A DNA stretch of 31,620 nucleotides from Clostridia bacterium (GTDB lineage Bacteria > Bacillota_A > Clostridia > TANB77 > CAG-508): assembly GCA_017475185.1 (NCBI GenBank), contig JAFVGB010000013.1, positions 1-31,620 on the forward strand, given 5' to 3'. Below are positions 8,115 through 15,010 of this stretch, in pieces. How positions within the stretch are numbered: position 1 is the stretch's first letter; each line of letters begins with the position of its first letter. The notes beneath the pieces are model-generated. The model searched no databases. It saw only the letters and a list, made by a program, of their open reading frames with translations, and was not told the origin of the DNA. Position numbers and translations under genes: made by a program.

Positions 8115-9947
8115 TTATATTGCTCCGTATTTTATATAACCACTAGTTAAAGTTGTTACAACTTTCCAATATACACCACTTCCCACAATTATAGGTATAA
8201 TAGCAGAGCTTGCGGGGTCTCCGTTAGATACACCATAACGAGCTACCGTTATAAAAGTAACACCGTCACTAGACAACTGAATTTCCAAATACCAATCACT
8301 AGAATTGGAAGTTCTACCGGCTATTATCAATGTAGGTGCAGAAGTTTGATATACGGTATCTTTAGTTCCGTCTTGCAAATTATTGATTGTATCAATAGAA
8401 ATCAAAGCAGACGCAATATTTGATAACTGATTTTTTAGAACAATAGAAGAATAATCATTTGTCGGTAAATCTTCCAAATCGTCAATAAAATCATCTCCTA
8501 CAAATATAGCCGAATAAGTATTTTTATCTCTTTGAACACAAACAGTTTCGTTAGTTAAATTCAATAACCAATAATTTAGATAACCGAGATAATTTAAGAC
8601 TGTTTCTAAATTCGTATCATTTGTTCCACCGTCAGCCAAACAAATTTTAAAATCGTTATATTTATAATAATTTATTGATACAGTATTACCGTTGATAGTA
8701 TAATTGTCTGTATAAACTTTAATTGTAGGTGCTGAATAAAGATAAAAGTGATTTCCACTACTATTACTTGATATTATAATTATTCCGTCAACAACTGAAC
8801 AATAATTAGATACTTGTTCACCCATACCGGCTATAAGTGTAAAAGTTAACAAAGTAGAAAAATTAGCAAAATTGTTTGTTTGTAAAATATAACCGTCACC
8901 AAAAATAAAATAATCATTACCGTTTTTTATTATTCTCCAATTATTTCCTGTTGCTGTATAAACTTCTGTCCAATTAACTAAATTTTGTGATTTGTAAATT
9001 TTGTTTACAGCTGTAATATAAAAATAATCTTCAAAATAAACAACTTCACTAAAATTGTATTTATTTAGGTTAGGATAAACATTTATATCACTTTGATTTT
9101 TTATTGAATAATCACTTAAATCATTTATATCTATTTCAACAAGTGTTATACTAAAACCGCGACCAACAGTAATATAAAATTTATTATCAATTACTTCACT
9201 AATACTGTTAGGTAATGGTCTTGAAGTTGTAAATAAATTTTCCGTATATGAGATATTGGCTGTTAAATCGTCATTGATTTTAACTACATAACACTCGGCA
9301 TTACTATTATCTTCTCTAGAAAATGTTAGTATAATTCCACCATTAATAGCTCTATGACATCTCAAACTAGCATAATTACTCATAATATCATTTTTATCAA
9401 AAGTTTTAATAAATTCCCAATTTTTATTATAAATATGAAATAATCTATTACTAGTTAAAACAATATTTATATTTTTACCACAAACTAAAAACCAATTTAA
9501 CTGTTCAGATGAAGTTAAAGCTATTGTAGAATTACTTAAATCCGGATAATTAGAAGTATATATATAATATTGCTGTCCTGACGATGATAACATATAATAA
9601 TATTTTTGAGTATATTTATCGTAAGTTACACATACCATATTTTGACCTGTAATTTCACTTGTTACATATTCATTATCAGCATTATCATATTTAAATTTTA
9701 TATCATTATACAAAGTAGGAACATCTGTTTTTGGTAAATCTCGTCTATTGGTATGGCACATAAAAGCCCAACCTTTATCGGCTATTGCTTGAGATAAAAG
9801 TTTAATATCAAATAAAGAGGCACCACTTTTACTAGCTGTTATTTGTTCGGAGCCATCTTCAAACACTATTTTTTTAACATTTATTAAATCTATTAAATGA
9901 TTGTATAGATAATTTAAAACAGCTTTCATAGTTAATATTATATTCAT
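8115..9947 (-). CDS. Probable spike/fibre, receptor-binding protein
   Basis: 610 residues. N-terminal helix (about 5-25) followed by KIVFEDGSEQITA at 26-38, matching the IVFxDGTxQTTA segment typical of phage fibre and baseplate-attached proteins. Residues 90-430 are aromatic-rich short beta repeats reminiscent of a beta-propeller (repeats such as NGNDYFIFGDGYILQTNNF). The last 90 residues are a beta-sandwich-like tip. It would sit at capsid vertices to bind the host. RBS AGAGGACA. Largest protein in the lower half and adjacent to two other beta-rich proteins. Confidence 0.7.
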   Translation of the reverse strand: MNIILTMKAVLNYLYNHLIDLINVKKIVFEDGSEQITASKSGASLFDIKLLSQAIADKGWAFMCHTNRRDLPKTDVPTLYNDIKFKYDNADNEYVTSEITGQNMVCVTYDKYTQKYYYMLSSSGQQYYIYTSNYPDLSNSTIALTSSEQLNWFLVCGKNINIVLTSNRLFHIYNKNWEFIKTFDKNDIMSNYASLRCHRAINGGIILTFSREDNSNAECYVVKINDDLTANISYTENLFTTSRPLPNSISEVIDNKFYITVGRGFSITLVEIDINDLSDYSIKNQSDINVYPNLNKYNFSEVVYFEDYFYITAVNKIYKSQNLVNWTEVYTATGNNWRIIKNGNDYFIFGDGYILQTNNFANFSTLLTFTLIAGMGEQVSNYCSVVDGIIIISSNSSGNHFYLYSAPTIKVYTDNYTINGNTVSINYYKYNDFKICLADGGTNDTNLETVLNYLGYLNYWLLNLTNETVCVQRDKNTYSAIFVGDDFIDDLEDLPTNDYSSIVLKNQLSNIASALISIDTINNLQDGTKDTVYQTSAPTLIIAGRTSNSSDWYLEIQLSSDGVTFITVARYGVSNGDPASSAIIPIIVGSGVYWKVVTTLTSGYIKYGAI

Positions 9948-9982
9948 AAATAATTGTCCTCTTTATTTGATATTTTAAAAAA

Positions 9983-10666
9983 TTAATACGAAAATAAAAC
10001 GCTATACTGAACATCAATACTGTTTGGCGTATAGAGAGTAAAATCGTATGGAGCTTTAGCTTGAGGATTAAAGTCAATAGATAACTTTTCTCCTGCCTCA
10101 ATTCTTCCTGCATTTGTTAAATAATTTCCTGCATTTATATTTGTTCCGTAATATAAAGTATGATTATTATCCAAATTAGATATTATTATACTTTTTATAC
10201 CTTTTACAGTTTTACCGTTTAATGTATCGTTAATTAAAACACCTGTAACGGAATTGTTTATTGTTACACCATTAACAAAAATATCATAATTTAATGTTTC
10301 CGGCTCAATAATCAAAGGTTGAGTTAATATAGCATTTGTTATAGGCGTTTCTTTTTCATAAAAACAATCTACACTTGTAAATATTCTTACACTAACATTA
10401 GATTGTGGCTGTGCATTTAAATAAAGTTTTTGAAATTGTGCTTTATATTTTGAGCCATTTAAAAATGTTAATGGATAGTTTTTACTAGAAGTTACAGCTA
10501 TATTAACTTTACCGTTATTAATACTTTCTCCGGTTAAAGTATCAACATAAAAGGTAGTTAAAAAATTACTTACTAATATTGTATCTAATTCAACATTATC
10601 AAGACCATTACTTAAATCTATAGTAAAAACTTGATATTTATCTTTTATAGAATATTCTTGTTCCAT
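9983..10666 (-). CDS. Beta-rich virion protein, 227 aa
   Basis: Almost all beta strands with Asn/Thr/Gly-rich loops; no membrane helix, no Cys cluster except one. RBS AAAGGTG. It lies between the spike candidate and the 121-aa beta protein, so a vertex or minor capsid role is the best contextual guess. Family not recognised. Confidence 0.68.
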   Translation of the reverse strand: MEQEYSIKDKYQVFTIDLSNGLDNVELDTILVSNFLTTFYVDTLTGESINNGKVNIAVTSSKNYPLTFLNGSKYKAQFQKLYLNAQPQSNVSVRIFTSVDCFYEKETPITNAILTQPLIIEPETLNYDIFVNGVTINNSVTGVLINDTLNGKTVKGIKSIIISNLDNNHTLYYGTNINAGNYLTNAGRIEAGEKLSIDFNPQAKAPYDFTLYTPNSIDVQYSVLFSY

Positions 10667-10689
10667 ATTAACACCTTTTATTTTTATTT

Positions 10690-11055
10690 TTATTCTTTTA
10701 CACCGTTAAAAGCTAAATGAACAATATTAGCATTAGCACTATCATTTAACAATTCAATAATAATATCTGTATTACCTGTTATTTTTTTATTCATAGGTAA
10801 TATTAAAAGTCCGGCATTTGTCATACCGTTCCAATTTACAGAGCTTAATACAGAGCTATGAACAAAATCATTAGACCATAATTTTAAAGATGAGCTATCT
10901 TTTATTTTAATGAAAAAATCTGCTGTAGCAGAAAATCTAATTTCATTAAATGTAAAACTATCATCTCTAGAAATAGTTAATTTTCCTGCTCCTCTTGTAT
11001 TTACACCGGCTCCTATAGGAATATCAATAGTGTATATTATATTTTCTCTACCCAT
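10690..11055 (-). CDS. Small beta-rich virion protein, 121 aa
   Basis: Eight or so predicted strands in 121 residues, with the segments FNEIRFSATADFFIKIKDSS and LWSNDFVHSSVL. The size and strand pattern fit a single jelly roll or similar penton/minor capsid protein. RBS AAAGGAGATAA. First gene after the terminator-like hairpin that follows the capsid candidate. Assignment is by pattern and position. Confidence 0.65.
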   Translation of the reverse strand: MGRENIIYTIDIPIGAGVNTRGAGKLTISRDDSFTFNEIRFSATADFFIKIKDSSSLKLWSNDFVHSSVLSSVNWNGMTNAGLLILPMNKKITGNTDIIIELLNDSANANIVHLAFNGVKE

Positions 11056-11082
11056 TTTATTTTTATCTCCTTTTTAAAAATA

Positions 11083-11118
11083 TAGGTATGGCTACTTAAT
11101 TAAAAATAACCATACCTA
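11083..11118 (-). terminator. Terminator-like hairpin after capsid gene
   Basis: Stem TAGGTATGG (11083-11091) with CCATACCTA (11110-11118), 9 bp, loop 18 nt. Read on the minus strand, the stem is followed by TATTTTT. Likely ends or attenuates the capsid transcript before the minor beta proteins. The A-rich loop on the plus strand makes other uses possible. Confidence 0.65.
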
Positions 11119-11125
11119 GTAATTT

Positions 11126-11165
11126 AGCTTATCAGCTTATTAGCTTATTAGCTTATAAGCTATTT
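11126..11165. repeat. 8-bp tandem repeat AGCTTATN
   Basis: Four consecutive 8-bp units AGCTTATC, AGCTTATT, AGCTTATT, AGCTTATA (11126-11157) and a degenerate fifth (AGCTATTT). The last units also form the palindrome TAGCTTATAAGCTA. It lies in the untranslated tail between the capsid stop codon and the hairpin. Confidence 0.9.
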
Positions 11166-11171
11166 TAATTA

Positions 11172-11864
11172 TTATCTCTTAAAGAATTTGAAACCAATTA
11201 AATCAATACCAATTCTTATAGGACATCTTGTGTTAAATTCTTCTTCAAACAATATTTGAGCTGATATAGTTATTCCCTCTTCAATAAATATATAAGGTGC
11301 TATTGTTATCGGTTGAATTTTTGAGCCGAAATTTGCAATTTGAGTAGTATCTGTTTCTACTTTTGTTCCAAGTGTTCCCAAAGGTTGATATTCACTAACA
11401 ACTTGATTATTTACAGTTAATGTAAATCTACCGGATTTTAAAATGTTGTTGTAATCATCTAACATTTCATTGGCACTACTTTCTCTACCAACAGTTCCAC
11501 TTGCTCCGTCATCTTCTTCCCAATAATATTTACCTATGTCAAGTCTTAATGCAAGACCGGTAATTAACAAAGGCTCATCTGCTTTACCACTTGTTACAAC
11601 ATTATGTACTTCTTCTCCGTCTGTAAAGTTATAAGCCATAACAGATTTTTTGTTTCCTTTAGGATTTACAAAAAATTCTATTGTAGGTGGCAATTTAGCT
11701 CCTCTGTTATTTGTGTCTGCTTGGTCTATATTACCATAAAATGTTTTATAATGGTAAGTAGTCCAATCTCTCATACTTCTTCCACCGTTTAAAACGGAAT
11801 TAAGACCTGCTGTTGATACAATGTTTAACAACTCTTGATTGTCTATAAATTTTACATCTGCCAT
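11172..11864 (-). CDS. Candidate major capsid protein, beta-rich, 230 aa
   Basis: A 230-residue protein of predominantly beta strands (LPPTIEFFVNP, PLLITGLALRLDI, LKSGRFTLTVNNQVV, IEEGITISAQILFEEEF, IRIGIDLIGFKFF), compatible with a jelly roll. It is the only gene in the window with a consensus promoter of its own (11965-11993), a 5' stem, an AAAGGAGAATAA RBS and a terminator-like hairpin downstream, as expected for the most abundant virion protein. No HK97 or double-jelly-roll family is recognised by motif, so the capsid call rests on expression signals, fold pattern and position. Confidence 0.55.
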   Translation of the reverse strand: MADVKFIDNQELLNIVSTAGLNSVLNGGRSMRDWTTYHYKTFYGNIDQADTNNRGAKLPPTIEFFVNPKGNKKSVMAYNFTDGEEVHNVVTSGKADEPLLITGLALRLDIGKYYWEEDDGASGTVGRESSANEMLDDYNNILKSGRFTLTVNNQVVSEYQPLGTLGTKVETDTTQIANFGSKIQPITIAPYIFIEEGITISAQILFEEEFNTRCPIRIGIDLIGFKFFKR

Positions 11865-11900
11865 TTTCTTTATTCTCCTTTTGAAAATTTAATTTTTGAT

Positions 11901-11940
11901 AAGATTTTTTTATTTGTTATATTAGAGTTAAAAAAATCTT
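11901..11940 (-). promoter_or_regulatory. 5' UTR stem-loop of the capsid transcript
   Basis: Perfect 12-bp inverted repeat AAGATTTTTTTA (11901-11912) and TAAAAAAATCTT (11929-11940), loop 16 nt, between the promoter and the RBS. Could stabilise the mRNA 5' end or act as a weak attenuator. Confidence 0.7.
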
Positions 11941-11964
11941 TTAAAAACATATCTCTTTTATTAA

Positions 11965-11993
11965 TTTATACTACATTTATTTTTTAATGTCAA
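11965..11993 (-). promoter_or_regulatory. Sigma-70-type promoter for capsid candidate
   Basis: Minus strand TTGACA (11993-11988), 17-bp spacer, TATAAA (11970-11965). The -35 box is perfect, the -10 box matches 5 of 6. It begins directly after the stop codon of the upstream basic-protein gene and would start an mRNA near 11958 with a leader of about 95 nt. Confidence 0.82.
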
Positions 11994-12812
11994 TTAAGCT
12001 CTTCTTGTTCCTACACTTCTTGTTTGTGATACACCACTCAAAGAAGATACCGGAGCTTGTAAATCCGGTCTTACACTAGATTGATTAATTAAAGGTTTTA
12101 CAGCATTAGCATTACCTAATTTCAATCCGTTAATTTTAAGACCATTTACTTGTGATGTAGTAAGAGCCGGAATTTTATTTACAACATATTTATCAACCAT
12201 TTCTTTTACTACTGTTATAACAGCACCCATAAGTAACTGTTCAGCTATAGCATTTTTCTTCAAGAATTTCTTTACTAAATAATACATTACTACACCTGTT
12301 CCTAGTTGTGCTATAGGTTTTGCATAAGTTCCTGTAACATACTTTGCCGGTAATACTTTGTTAGGAATTATTGTTGCTCCAACCATACCTGCAACTATCA
12401 TACCTGCCTCAAGTATAGTATTAGATACTTTACCCATATTAAAAGGATTTAAAATTTTTCCTCTTGATTTAACCAAAAGTTTAGATTTTTTACCTACTTG
12501 ATAACCTTTTTTAACTTTTCTAACACTTATTCTGTGTTTTGTGCCGATTGCTTTAGAATAATTATACTTTTTTCTTCTTGCCATTTTTCTTGCTCCTTTT
12601 TTCTTATTAATTTTTCTTGTAACTTTTTTAGTTACTTTTCTTACAACTCTTTTTGCTACTCTTTTCTTAATTCTTCTTACAACTCTTTTTGCTCTTTTTA
12701 CTTTTTTAGCAACTTTTCTTACTACTTTTTTAGCAAGTTTCTTTTTTGCTTTTTTAACTTTTCTTATCTTACCCTTTTTTGCCGGATTTAACAAAAATGC
12801 AAATTGTTTCAT
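11994..12812 (-). CDS. Histone-like basic protein with hydrophobic core, two possible starts
   Basis: 272 residues. Residues 11-76 are an almost pure Lys/Arg/Val/Ala tract made of KKVVRKVAKK-like repeats, typical of DNA-condensing proteins. After this comes a second basic region (77-115) and then three hydrophobic helices (about 131-150, 165-180, 190-205) that may be membrane-associated, ending in a Ser/Val-rich tail. An internal in-frame ATG at 12584 is preceded by AAAGGAGCAAGAAAA, an excellent RBS, so a 196-residue form lacking the basic tract could also be made. Probably a virion DNA-packing or DNA-membrane linker protein; inferred. Confidence 0.78.
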   Translation of the reverse strand: MKQFAFLLNPAKKGKIRKVKKAKKKLAKKVVRKVAKKVKRAKRVVRRIKKRVAKRVVRKVTKKVTRKINKKKGARKMARRKKYNYSKAIGTKHRISVRKVKKGYQVGKKSKLLVKSRGKILNPFNMGKVSNTILEAGMIVAGMVGATIIPNKVLPAKYVTGTYAKPIAQLGTGVVMYYLVKKFLKKNAIAEQLLMGAVITVVKEMVDKYVVNKIPALTTSQVNGLKINGLKLGNANAVKPLINQSSVRPDLQAPVSSLSGVSQTRSVGTRRA

Positions 12813-12814
12813 CT

Positions 12815-13186
12815 TTATTCTACCTCTTCATCTTTTATTTTTTGGTAACCCCATAAAGCACCGTTACCTTTTATTCTTATATAATTAGGTTGAAAATATC
12901 TACCGATAATTTCTTCACTTCCATTTAAATGATGTAAAAATAATTTACCGTGATATTTCTTCCACTTTTTCTCGTTTCTAATATATTCTATTTTCAAAAA
13001 TTTGTCAATATTATTTAAGTATAATTCGGCACCAATATTTTTTGCTTTTATACCTATAGTTTTTAATTTATCTCTATAACATATTATTTTTGAATTTTTA
13101 TCAAAATAAAAAATCTTTTTAACACCTTTATCATTTCTATAATATAATTTATAAGGTATTGCCGGAAATTCAAAACTATAAGCCAT
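12815..13186 (-). CDS. Hypothetical protein, 123 aa
   Basis: Basic, Tyr/Lys-rich soluble protein (many KxY and YxK steps) with a good RBS AAAGGAGAAAAA formed in the end of the upstream gene. Ends two bases before the next gene. May bind nucleic acid or a structural partner; no motif recognised. Confidence 0.7.
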   Translation of the reverse strand: MAYSFEFPAIPYKLYYRNDKGVKKIFYFDKNSKIICYRDKLKTIGIKAKNIGAELYLNNIDKFLKIEYIRNEKKWKKYHGKLFLHHLNGSEEIIGRYFQPNYIRIKGNGALWGYQKIKDEEVE

Positions 13187-13187
13187 T

Positions 13188-13715
13188 TTATTTTTCTCCT
13201 AAAAGAGATTTTAAAGTTTTATAAAAGAAATATAATGATACTATTCCTGCTCCTATACCTAAAGCATATTCTAATTTTGAAGTTTGCTTTTTAAGAATAT
13301 ATGCACCACTTTGATTAAGTATTGCTACTTGTAATATTTCTAAATTCTCTCTAAAAATATTTAATCTTGATATTGTGTCCGGTATTAATTTAGAGTATCT
13401 TTCAACAATAGAATAATCATCTCCTAAAGTTTTAAAATAATCTATACTTAAATTAAAATTTGATACTTTGTTTATTATATCACTTATTTTGCCACTATTT
13501 TCTATAATTTCGTTTGTGGTCTTTTCTAACTCTTTATATTCATTATAAAGTTTTTCATAATCATAAACATATTTAAAATATACACCCTCATCAACAACAT
13601 CTTCTAAACTTTCAATTTGCGATTTAATATTTTTGAGTATTTGTTCACTTTGATAAAATATACTTAAATTTGCAAGTAATGTAGAAAGTTGCTGTTTTAA
13701 AATATCCATAACCAT
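13188..13715 (-). CDS. Helical tail-anchored membrane protein, 175 aa
   Basis: Nearly all alpha-helical, coiled-coil-like over residues 20-135, then one membrane span (about 151-169, LGIGAGIVSLYFFYKTL) and a short basic end. RBS TAGGAGATAATT. First of three consecutive genes coding for a soluble domain plus C-terminal anchor, as expected for membrane proteins of a virion. Confidence 0.75.
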   Translation of the reverse strand: MVMDILKQQLSTLLANLSIFYQSEQILKNIKSQIESLEDVVDEGVYFKYVYDYEKLYNEYKELEKTTNEIIENSGKISDIINKVSNFNLSIDYFKTLGDDYSIVERYSKLIPDTISRLNIFRENLEILQVAILNQSGAYILKKQTSKLEYALGIGAGIVSLYFFYKTLKSLLGEK

Positions 13716-13717
13716 AA

Positions 13718-14251
13718 TTATCTCCTAACAAGTAAAACTAATAAAATTAAAAACATACCACCAATAGCAATATACGGTAAATATTTGTTTATATCGTTAC
13801 TGTTATTACCACTTAATATATTTGCTAATTGATTTATTTCAGCATTTGTGTATGTTCCTGTTGTATTTGTTTTAGCATTTATAATTTGTTGCATTTGTTG
13901 TTGTTGCTGTGGTGTATAATCATAAGTTGTTTTATTTTGTCCTGTAATATTATTATAAGCACTTATAAGTCCTGTTACATCTGTTGCTATCTCTACAAGA
14001 CCACTAGATTTTAAAAAATTACTTATATCACTTGTTGCTCCTGTTACCCATTTTCCTGCACTTGATATTCCACTTGTAATACTGTCAAAAATGTTGCCTA
14101 CTTTTTTATTTGTTTTTATTATAGGTAAAATATATCCACCGTTATATTCTTGTATTGTGTCCGGATAAAAAGTTATACCGTCAATTTTAAAAGGATTTTT
14201 ACCATTTGTTTTAACTATTTGTGGCTCATAAGTTATGTCAACTATTTTCAT
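13718..14251 (-). CDS. Tail-anchored membrane protein, 177 aa
   Basis: N-terminal beta segment (1-50), Gly/Ser/Thr-rich middle, Gln/Asn-rich linker (about 118-150 with a QQQQQMQQ run), and a C-terminal membrane span at 155-175 (YIAIGGMFLILLVLLVRR). RBS AAGAGGT. Overlaps the neighbour by one base. Likely virion membrane protein; no family recognised. Confidence 0.75.
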   Translation of the reverse strand: MKIVDITYEPQIVKTNGKNPFKIDGITFYPDTIQEYNGGYILPIIKTNKKVGNIFDSITSGISSAGKWVTGATSDISNFLKSSGLVEIATDVTGLISAYNNITGQNKTTYDYTPQQQQQMQQIINAKTNTTGTYTNAEINQLANILSGNNSNDINKYLPYIAIGGMFLILLVLLVRR

Positions 14252-14760
14252 TATTTTTTACCTCTTTTTACTAAAATTAAAAGTATTCCTAGTATTGCTA
14301 AACCTATAACAGTATAAACAATATATTGTTTTGTTTTATTCTTTTTAATATAAAATATTTGATTATTTATTTTTACCATTTGATAATCTAAAGGATTAGC
14401 ATTTTGTGGAATTTGTTTTACAAGTGTTCCGTCATTAATAGCTTTCTGTAATTTAATTAATACTGTTTTATCTTCTATAGATAAATTAGTATTATTGTTT
14501 ACAATATTTGAAATATTATTTGATATTTCATTTATATTGCCACTTATAGACATAATATTCTCTATTAGTCCGGAGCTATCAAAACTTTTTGTTACAGTAT
14601 TAATTGTAGAATTAACATCGTTAATCATATTATTTATTGCCGAAAATAAAGAATTTTCATTACTTGAAAAAATACTACTAACGTTAGATTTTAAATCTGT
14701 GTACCAATTTTGATTTTCTGTTGAGCCTAAAGTTTTTCTTACCGGATTATAAATATACAT
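14251..14760 (-). CDS. Tail-anchored membrane protein, 169 aa
   Basis: Asn/Ser/Ile-rich amphipathic helices (20-110), a small beta domain (115-143) and a C-terminal membrane span (about 146-164, VYTVIGLAILGILLILV) followed by KRGKK. RBS AGAGGTAAAAT. Starts MYIYNPVRK, a motif-like N-terminus resembling the NP start of other small virion proteins in this block. Unknown family. Confidence 0.74.
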   Translation of the reverse strand: MYIYNPVRKTLGSTENQNWYTDLKSNVSSIFSSNENSLFSAINNMINDVNSTINTVTKSFDSSGLIENIMSISGNINEISNNISNIVNNNTNLSIEDKTVLIKLQKAINDGTLVKQIPQNANPLDYQMVKINNQIFYIKKNKTKQYIVYTVIGLAILGILLILVKRGKK

Positions 14761-14769
14761 ATTTTACCT

Positions 14770-14991
14770 CTATAAAAAAATTAAAAAGACAATAACTTTA
14801 AGAAAAGTATAATCAAAATCCTCTTCTGTTTGTGATTGTTGCGATGACTGATTATACTTAAAATCTTCTGTTACATCGTTACTGTCTATAATGTTATTTT
14901 CATCAATAATCATATCCTGTTGAGAAGTGTTATCACTCTCATCAAAATAATTCATCATTGTTTCTTTAATATAACCTAAATTATCTTTCAT
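14770..14991 (-). CDS. Small acidic protein ending in a membrane segment, 73 aa
   Basis: Residues 1-55 are strongly acidic with a Ser/Gln-rich stretch; the last 12-14 residues (TFLKVIVFLIFL) are hydrophobic right up to the stop, so insertion would be C-terminal. The RBS is weak (AAGGATT, 15 nt before ATG). Retained because it fills the operon and fits the tail-anchor pattern. Confidence 0.55.
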   Translation of the reverse strand: MKDNLGYIKETMMNYFDESDNTSQQDMIIDENNIIDSNDVTEDFKYNQSSQQSQTEEDFDYTFLKVIVFLIFL

Positions 14992-15010
14992 ATCTTAATT
15001 ATAATCCTTT

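Noticed and set aside
9874..10113. 79-aa minus-strand frame between two virion genes
   Set aside because: Overlaps the end of the 227-aa gene and the start of the spike gene in another frame, no RBS.
12498..12791. 97-aa Phe/Ser/Cys-rich plus-strand frame
   Set aside because: Mirror of the Lys/Arg-rich tract of the basic protein on the opposite strand; no RBS.
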